Shown: piece after piece, positions 5,905-10,178 of the stretch
Layout: each line of letters starts with the position of its first letter
How positions within the stretch are numbered: position 1 is the stretch's first letter
Assembly (NCBI GenBank): GCA_030152505.1
Contig: JASLJO010000293.1
Coordinates: forward strand, 1-10,178
DNA length: 10,178 nt
From: Solirubrobacterales bacterium
GTDB taxonomy: Bacteria > Actinomycetota > Thermoleophilia > Solirubrobacterales > 70-9
Direction: 5' to 3'
Notes under the pieces: generated by a model
Told to the model about the DNA's origin: nothing
The model's database searches: none
Seen by the model: only the letters and a program-made list of their open reading frames with translations
Program-made: the position numbers and the translations under genes

Positions 5905-6417
5905 TCACTTCTCCAGCAGGTCGACCGCCCCACCCATGGCGGCATCCGTCCAGACCCCCATCGGGTCATCCCAGGTCTCGTCGTCGAACGGGTCGACGAG
6001 CAGACAGGAAACCGGCATTTCCCAGGTCTCCGACGCCGCCTCGACCGCCTCCTTGCCGCGGGCGAGCAGAATCGGATCGACGCTGCCCTTGCCGTCGTAG
6101 ATGAAGCCGCGCACCGGCGTTTCGACCAACCGCTCGAGCACCCGGTCCAGGCGTGGTCCGTGGATCGCGGCCAACTCCTCCTCGCTCCCCTCGGCCGAGC
6201 CGAGCAGCCAGGCAACCACGGCGATGTCGTCGACCAGCTCGAGCACCGATCCGGGCTCCGCCGGATCGGCAAGAGCCGGCTCGATTCCGTCCTGCTCTAT
6301 CAGCGCCAGCCCTTCCTGGTGGCGACTCGTTCCGCGCACCTGCCAGCCCCTGGCCAGGAGTCGCCCGCCCAGGGCCCGGCCGCGGCAGCCGCAACCGACG
6401 ATCAGCGCCCGCGCCAT
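5905..6417 (-). CDS. Short Rossmann-fold NAD(P)-binding protein
   Basis: This 170-aa protein has an N-terminal beta-strand and dinucleotide loop ALIVGCGCRG (4-13, GxGxxG form), followed by VRGTSRH (27-33), where the arginines would favour NADP. It resembles the first part of atypical extended SDRs (NmrA/epimerase-like), with ADP at 50-52 and AVVAWLLG at 66-73. It lacks a YxxxK catalytic pair, and at 170 aa it is about half the length of full epimerases. It ends in its own stop with no sign of a frameshift, so it seems to be a naturally short form, perhaps a non-catalytic NAD(P) sensor or a reductase using other residues. The ATG at 6417 lies 10 nt after the stop of the small membrane protein gene, so the two are co-transcribed. 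Its precise function is unknown. Confidence 0.8.
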   Translation of the reverse strand: MARALIVGCGCRGRALGGRLLARGWQVRGTSRHQEGLALIEQDGIEPALADPAEPGSVLELVDDIAVVAWLLGSAEGSEEELAAIHGPRLDRVLERLVETPVRGFIYDGKGSVDPILLARGKEAVEAASETWEMPVSCLLVDPFDDETWDDPMGVWTDAAMGGAVDLLEK

Positions 6418-6427
6418 TCGCCCGCTT

Positions 6428-6718
6428 TCACGCTCCGAACGGGTCGCCCCGCCGCAGCCGCTCCAGCTCCTCCTCTTCGACCTCGGCCCGCAGCGCCCCC
6501 TCGTCTACCTCCGGGACGCCACGGCGGCGGCGCATCTCGTTCTGCGCCTCGAGCATCTGGCGCACGTCATCGATTTCGTTCTGCGCCTCCACTTCGGGGC
6601 TGCGGGTCGGCTTCCAGTCGACCAGCTCGACGGCGCTGCCCTGATAGAAGTGGCCGATCAAGAGCAACACTCCGATGATCAGCGCGAGCATGCCGAGGGT
6701 GAGCAGGACGAAACCCAT
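6428..6718 (-). CDS. Small single-pass membrane protein, unknown function
   Basis: I do not recognise this 96-aa protein. Residues 2-25 form one strongly hydrophobic helix (GFVLLTLGMLALIIGVLLLIG), followed by a polar, mostly charged tail. Residues about 40-90 are rich in Glu and Arg and probably helical or coiled-coil (EIDDVRQMLEAQNEMRRRRG, then EVEEEELERLRRG). There is no cleavage site or lipobox, so the helix is most likely an anchor. The ATG at 6718 was chosen over one at 6769 because AAGGG lies just before it and the longer form would overlap the divergent thiolase start. It precedes the Rossmann gene with 10 nt between them. Short anchor-plus-charged-tail proteins are often scaffolds or assembly factors, but nothing here identifies one. 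Confidence 0.7.
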   Translation of the reverse strand: MGFVLLTLGMLALIIGVLLLIGHFYQGSAVELVDWKPTRSPEVEAQNEIDDVRQMLEAQNEMRRRRGVPEVDEGALRAEVEEEELERLRRGDPFGA

Positions 6719-6755
6719 GGTGCCCTTCAGGATACGGGCGCGTGCCGGCTTCGCC

Positions 6756-6761
6756 TTTAAT
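6756..6761 (+). promoter_or_regulatory. Candidate -10 box of the thiolase gene
   Basis: TTTAAT differs from the -10 consensus at one position and ends 7 nt before the ATG at 6769, which would make that ATG the first codon of a leaderless mRNA. No Shine-Dalgarno precedes either nearby ATG (6760 or 6769). The region is only about 50 nt wide and is shared with the divergent membrane protein gene. Confidence 0.35.
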
Positions 6762-6768
6762 GCCCGCA

Positions 6769-7971
6769 ATGCCTGACGCCTACATAGTCGATGCGATCCG
6801 CACGCCGATGGGCTCTTATAGAGGGGCTCTCTCGGGCGTGCGGCCCGACGACCTCGCCGCCCACGTCGTCCGTGCCGTGGTCGATCGAACCGGGGTCGAC
6901 CCGGCCGAGATCGTCGATGTCTACTTCGGCGCCGCCAACCAGTCCGGCGAGGACAACCGCGACGTGGCGCGGATGGCGGTGCTGCTCGCCGGCCTCCCCG
7001 ACAGCGTGCCCGGGGCGACCGTCAACCGGCTCTGCGCCTCTGGCCTGGAGGCGGTCAACTGCGCCGCTCGCGCGGTCAAGCTCGGCGAGGGCGACTTCTA
7101 CCTGGCCGGCGGGGTCGAGTCGATGAGCCGCGCGCCCTGGGTCGTCGGCAAGCCCGAGCGCGGCCTACCACGCGGCGAGCAGACGATGCACGACACGACG
7201 CTGGGCTGGCGCTTCGTCAACCCGCGCATGGCAGAGCTGGGCGCCTCCACCGAGTCGATGGGCGAGACGGGTGAGAACGTCGCCGAGCGCTACGAGGTCA
7301 GCCGCGAGGACCAGGACGCCTTCGCCCTGCGAAGCCACCGACGCGCCGTCGCCGCCGCCGAGGCCGGCCTCTTCGCCGAGGAGATCGTCCCGGTCGAGGC
7401 GCCGAAGGGACGCCGCGAGACCGTTCTCGTGGAGGCCGACGAGGGTCCCCGGCAGGACGCCTCGCTGGAGAGGATGGCCGCACTGCGGCCGGTCTTCCGC
7501 GAGGGTGGCACGGTAACGGCGGGCAACGCCTCGACCCTCAACGATGGTGCCGCCTGTCTCCTCGTCGCCTCCGAGGCGGGGGTCGAGAAGCTGGGCACCG
7601 AGCCGCTGGCCCGTGTCCTCGCCTCCGGCGTCGCTGGCGTCGACCCCGCCTACATGGGCATCGGCCCCGCCGTCGCCGTGCCGCGCGCCCTCGCCGCCGC
7701 CGGACTCGAGCTCGACCAGATCGACCTGATCGAGCTCAACGAGGCCTTTGCCTCACAGGTCCTCGCCTGCGCCCGCGAGCTCGGCATCGACGAAGAGCGG
7801 CTCAACGTCAACGGCGGCGCGATCGCCCTAGGCCACCCGCTCGGCTGCTCCGGCGCCCGCCTCACCACCACCCTCGTGCGCGAGCTGCGCCGCCGCAACG
7901 GCAGGTACGGCATCGCCACCATGTGCGTCGGCGTCGGCCAGGGCCTCGCCACCGTCCTCGAAGCGGTGTGA
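6769..7971 (+). CDS. Thiolase (acetyl-CoA C-acyltransferase, PcaF/FadA-like)
   Basis: Cleaves 3-oxoacyl-CoA with CoA to acetyl-CoA and a shortened acyl-CoA, or condenses in reverse. The 400 aa are typical. All catalytic parts are present: nucleophile C89 in NRLCASGLEAV, N324 in NEAF, H356 in GGAIALGHPLGCSGAR, and C386 in CVGVGQG. The segments EDNRDVARMAVLLAGLP (61-77) and DTTLGWRFVNPRM resemble 3-oxoadipyl-CoA thiolases (PcaF/PaaJ) as well as FadA-type enzymes, so a role in aromatic catabolism is possible. The nearby acyl-CoA dehydrogenase and hydratase favour beta-oxidation. The ATG at 6769 fits the family N-terminus (DAYIVDAIRTP). An ATG at 6760 would add three residues. It is transcribed divergently from the membrane protein gene and followed by a large palindrome. 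Confidence 0.95.
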   Translation: MPDAYIVDAIRTPMGSYRGALSGVRPDDLAAHVVRAVVDRTGVDPAEIVDVYFGAANQSGEDNRDVARMAVLLAGLPDSVPGATVNRLCASGLEAVNCAARAVKLGEGDFYLAGGVESMSRAPWVVGKPERGLPRGEQTMHDTTLGWRFVNPRMAELGASTESMGETGENVAERYEVSREDQDAFALRSHRRAVAAAEAGLFAEEIVPVEAPKGRRETVLVEADEGPRQDASLERMAALRPVFREGGTVTAGNASTLNDGAACLLVASEAGVEKLGTEPLARVLASGVAGVDPAYMGIGPAVAVPRALAAAGLELDQIDLIELNEAFASQVLACARELGIDEERLNVNGGAIALGHPLGCSGARLTTTLVRELRRRNGRYGIATMCVGVGQGLATVLEAV

Positions 7972-7990
7972 TCCCCCGAATCCGCAAATG

Positions 7991-8026
7991 GAAGCATTGA
8001 GGGGTCTATAGACCCCTCAATGCTTC
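7991..8026. repeat. Perfect 36-nt palindrome between thiolase and aminotransferase
   Basis: The left arm GAAGCATTGAGGGGTC (7991-8006) is followed by TATA and the exact reverse complement (8011-8026). As RNA it would form a 16-bp stem with a 4-nt loop. It begins 19 nt after the thiolase stop and ends 18 nt before the next ATG. No U-run follows on either strand, so it is not a standard intrinsic terminator. It may still end or slow transcription, protect the 3' end of the thiolase mRNA, or act as an operator. The palindrome is certain; the function is not. Confidence 0.9.
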
Positions 8027-8044
8027 ATGTAGCCTCGCGCGGCG

Positions 8045-8836
8045 ATGGCTGAGGCGCTGAGAGAGCTTGCGAGCGTGGATGGGCGGGTGGTGCCAACCGC
8101 CGAGGCGACGGTGCCGATGAAGGACGACGGGCTCTACCGCGGCGACGGCGCCTTCGAGGTGATCCGGCTCTACGGCGGCCGGCCGTTCGCCCTCGGCGAT
8201 CACGTCGACCGGCTGGAGCGCTCGGCCGCGTCGATTGAGCTCGAGTTCGACCGCCCTGCGCTGGAGCGCGAGATCGAGGCGCTGATCGCCGAGGCGGACA
8301 GGCCCGACGCCCAGCTGCGCCTGATCGTCACCCGCGGCGGGCGCCGCATCGCCGCGATCGAGCCGGTCCCCGAGCACACCGAGACGCTGAAGGTCGCCAC
8401 CGTCACCTACAGCCCGACGGTGATCCTCAACGGGGTTAAGTCGCTCTCCTACGCCGCCAACATGCAGTCGACGCGACTGGCGCAGTCCCAGGGCGCCGAC
8501 GAGGCGGTCCTGGTGCGGCCCGACGGAGTCGTGCTCGAGCCGCCGACCTCTTCGGTCTTCTGGGTCTCGCCAGAGGGAGGGCTGCGCACGCCGGCGCTCG
8601 ACGTCGGCGTGCTCGAGTCGATCACCCGCGACCGCCTGGTCAAGGCGCTGGACGTCGAGGAAGGCGCCTGGCCGGTCGAGGATCTGCGTACCGCCCATGA
8701 GGCGTTTCTCGCCTCGACCACGCGTGAGATCCAGCCGGTCGCCGAGATCGACGGCAGACAGCCGGCGGAGGCGCCAGGGCCACGCACCCGCGAAGCCCAG
8801 CAGGCCTTTGCCACGACCCTCGAACAAGAGCTTTGA
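8045..8836 (+). CDS. Class IV PLP aminotransferase (BCAT / aminodeoxychorismate lyase-like)
   Basis: Fold-type IV PLP enzyme of 263 aa. The Schiff-base lysine is K132 in LNGVKSLSYAANM, and E165 (VVLEPPTSSVF) is the acidic residue that pairs with the pyridine nitrogen. YRGDGAFEVIRLYGGRPF (31-48) and HVDRLERSA (53-61, phosphate-binding R56) are family landmarks, and FLASTTREIQPV (211-222) is the C-terminal PLP loop. Members include branched-chain aminotransferases, D-amino acid transaminases and 4-amino-4-deoxychorismate lyase (PabC). The length is nearer to PabC, while the neighbours (acyl-CoA dehydrogenase, crotonase) would suit branched-chain amino acid breakdown. The sequence alone does not decide. 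The ATG at 8045 lacks a Shine-Dalgarno. Its stop is 34 nt before the dehydrogenase gene, so the two probably share a transcript. Confidence 0.9.
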   Translation: MAEALRELASVDGRVVPTAEATVPMKDDGLYRGDGAFEVIRLYGGRPFALGDHVDRLERSAASIELEFDRPALEREIEALIAEADRPDAQLRLIVTRGGRRIAAIEPVPEHTETLKVATVTYSPTVILNGVKSLSYAANMQSTRLAQSQGADEAVLVRPDGVVLEPPTSSVFWVSPEGGLRTPALDVGVLESITRDRLVKALDVEEGAWPVEDLRTAHEAFLASTTREIQPVAEIDGRQPAEAPGPRTREAQQAFATTLEQEL

Positions 8837-8870
8837 GCAACCTGGGATAACAAGAGAAAGCGATGGTGAG

Positions 8871-10034
8871 ATGGACTTCCAGTTGACCGACGAGCAGCGC
8901 CTGATCTCCGAGGCGGCGCGCGAATTCGCCGACCGCGAGATCCTGCCGTGGGTGCGCGACAACGACCGGGCCGGCCGCTTCGACCGCGAGCTGGCGAGCA
9001 AGCTGGGCGAGGTCGGCTATCTCGGCGCGCCGGTGGCCGAGGAGCACGGTGGCCGCGGTCTCGACTACATCGGCTACGGGCTGATCGTCGAGCAGGTCGG
9101 TCGCGCGGACTCCTCCGCCCGCACCGTCGTCTCGGTGCAGACCTCTCTGGTCGCCGGCTCGATCGAGAAGTGGGGCACGGAGGAGCAGAAGCAGAAGTGG
9201 CTGCCGCGGCTCTGCTCGGGCGAGGCGCTCGGCTGCTTCGGCCTGACCGAGCCCGACACCGGCTCCGACGCCGCCAACCTGCGCACGCGGGCGACCAAGA
9301 CCGGCTCGGGCTGGTCGATCAGCGGCCAGAAGATGTGGATCTCGCTCGGCAACTTCTCCGAGGTGGCACTGGTCTTCGCCCAGACCGATCCCGAGAAGAA
9401 GCACCGCGGCCTCGCCTGCTTCCTCGTCCCGACCGACAGCGAGGGCTTCACCACGCAGGAGATACACGGCAAGCTCGGGCTGCGCTCCTCCGACACCGGC
9501 GAGATCTCCCTGGACAGCGTCGAGGTCGGCGAGGACGCGATGCTCGGCGAGATCGGTGACGGCTTCAAGGTCGCGATGAGCGCCCTCGACAACGGCCGCT
9601 ACAGCGTCGCCGCCGGCTGCGTCGGGATCTGCGAAGGCTGCGTCGAAGCCTCGGTCGCCTACGCCAAGGAGCGCAAGCAGTTCGGCGTCCCCCTCGCCCG
9701 CTTCCAGCTGGTCCAGGAGATGATCGCCGACAAGATCCTCAAGCGCGACGCCAGCCGGATGCTGGTCTACCGTGCCGGCGTGCTCAAGGACGAAGGCAAG
9801 CCGAACACGACCGAGACCTCGATCGCGAAGCTCTACGCGACCGAGTCGGCGGTCGAATGCGCGAACCTGGCGATCCAGGTCCACGGCGGCGCCGGCTACG
9901 TCGACGACTATCCGGTCGAGCGCTACCTGCGCGACGCGCGTGTGACGACCCTCTATGAGGGGACGTCGCAGATCCAGAAGCTGATCATCGGCCGCGCCGC
10001 GACCGGGATCGACGCAATGACGCCGCATCGGTGA
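8871..10034 (+). CDS. Acyl-CoA dehydrogenase (FAD-dependent)
   Basis: Introduces the trans-2 double bond into acyl-CoA, with electrons passing through FAD to an electron-transfer flavoprotein. The 387 aa are standard. The N-terminal helical domain starts MDFQLTDEQRLI. The middle beta domain holds the FAD signature GCFGLTEPDTGSDAANLRTR (121-140) and MWISLGNFSE. The C-terminal domain shows YAKERKQFGVPLARFQ (274-289), the FAD-binding QVHGGAGYVDDYPVERYLRD (336-355), and the catalytic base E363 in LYEGTSQIQ, the position used in short/medium-chain, butyryl-type and glutaryl-type enzymes. Substrate chain length cannot be assigned. The ATG at 8871 gives the family N-terminus; the upstream part of the open frame lies in the aminotransferase gene and is not coding. 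The stop overlaps the GTG of the next gene by 4 nt, so they are translationally coupled. Confidence 0.96.
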   Translation: MDFQLTDEQRLISEAAREFADREILPWVRDNDRAGRFDRELASKLGEVGYLGAPVAEEHGGRGLDYIGYGLIVEQVGRADSSARTVVSVQTSLVAGSIEKWGTEEQKQKWLPRLCSGEALGCFGLTEPDTGSDAANLRTRATKTGSGWSISGQKMWISLGNFSEVALVFAQTDPEKKHRGLACFLVPTDSEGFTTQEIHGKLGLRSSDTGEISLDSVEVGEDAMLGEIGDGFKVAMSALDNGRYSVAAGCVGICEGCVEASVAYAKERKQFGVPLARFQLVQEMIADKILKRDASRMLVYRAGVLKDEGKPNTTETSIAKLYATESAVECANLAIQVHGGAGYVDDYPVERYLRDARVTTLYEGTSQIQKLIIGRAATGIDAMTPHR

Positions 10035-10178
10035 GCGAGCTCATCGAGACAACGGTCGACGGGCACGTCGCGCTGCTGCGCATGAACCGCCCGGAGGCGC
10101 GCAACGCGCTCTCGCCAGAGGTGATGGAGCTGCTGGGCGCCGAAGTCGAGCGCCTCGACGCTGAGGAGAACATCCGAT
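10031..10178 (+). CDS. Enoyl-CoA hydratase/isomerase (crotonase), 5' part only
   Basis: The first 49 codons of a crotonase-family gene, cut by the window end. The start GTG (10031) overlaps the acyl-CoA dehydrogenase stop as GTGA. The translation begins MSELIETTVDGHVALLRMNR and continues with PEARNALSPEVMELL, which contains the diagnostic NRPEARNAL segment of the first beta-strand and helix. The catalytic glutamates and oxyanion-hole residues lie beyond the window, so hydratase cannot be told from isomerase or other crotonases. Position directly after an acyl-CoA dehydrogenase favours 2-enoyl-CoA hydration in the same pathway. Confidence 0.9.
   Translation, partial: MSELIETTVDGHVALLRMNRPEARNALSPEVMELLGAEVERLDAEENIR

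Noticed and set aside
6428..6769. Longer 113-aa form of the small membrane protein starting at 6769
   Set aside because: It would overlap the divergent thiolase start and promoter; the ATG at 6718 has AAGGG before it and starts directly at the hydrophobic helix.
8640..10028. A 462-codon open frame on the minus strand opposite the acyl-CoA dehydrogenase
   Set aside because: High-GC codon bias leaves long open antisense frames. Its translation is low-complexity (Arg, Gly, Leu, Asp, Val) with no domain, while the plus strand encodes a textbook enzyme.

Overview
The window is high-GC (about 70% in a hand-counted 60-base row of the SDR gene), densely packed bacterial chromosome with short operons, GTG and probably CTG starts, and several starts without a Shine-Dalgarno. 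The gene set is PduO-type cobalamin adenosyltransferase, OsmC, 1-Cys peroxiredoxin, and a thiolase, acyl-CoA dehydrogenase and crotonase of beta-oxidation type. With the base composition this points to an actinobacterium, perhaps a Thermoleophilia/Solirubrobacterales-like lineage. That placement is inference, since no taxonomic marker is present.

Layout. (1) 1-1255: a class II Fic protein gene on the minus strand, with visibly lower GC (50% in row 181-240, 45% in row 1261-1320 just upstream). It lies on the 3' side of a tRNA-Pro(UGG) gene (1381-1454, minus), an arrangement typical of DNA acquired at a tRNA. (2) 1516-5150: a plus-strand run of five closely packed genes: DUF1015 protein, PduO-type ATP:cob(I)alamin adenosyltransferase, OsmC-like protein, short-chain dehydrogenase, and a CoA-pyrophosphatase-type Nudix hydrolase. 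The Nudix gene has no ATG, GTG or TTG start and probably begins at a CTG overlapping the SDR stop codon. (3) 5151-6718: three minus-strand genes: a 1-Cys peroxiredoxin whose stop abuts the Nudix stop, a short Rossmann-fold NAD(P)-binding protein, and a small single-pass membrane protein. (4) 6769-10178: plus-strand acyl-CoA metabolism: a thiolase, a perfect 36-nt palindrome, a class IV aminotransferase, an acyl-CoA dehydrogenase, and the start of an enoyl-CoA hydratase that runs off the window.

How the genes fit together. Acyl-CoA dehydrogenase, enoyl-CoA hydratase and thiolase are three beta-oxidation-type activities. The 3-hydroxyacyl-CoA dehydrogenase step is not visible, and the nearby class IV aminotransferase would fit branched-chain amino acid turnover. 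The adenosyltransferase would supply adenosylcobalamin, for example to methylmalonyl-CoA mutase at the end of such pathways, and the Nudix enzyme would trim CoA or CoA esters. OsmC and peroxiredoxin give peroxide defence. These links are inferred from family knowledge and gene order.

No clearly new system is present. The points most worth checking are the CTG-start Nudix gene, the 36-nt palindrome, the tRNA-flanking fic gene with an operator-like dyad, and the conserved-looking but uncharacterised DUF1015 and small membrane proteins. No gene-free stretch exceeds 300 bases.
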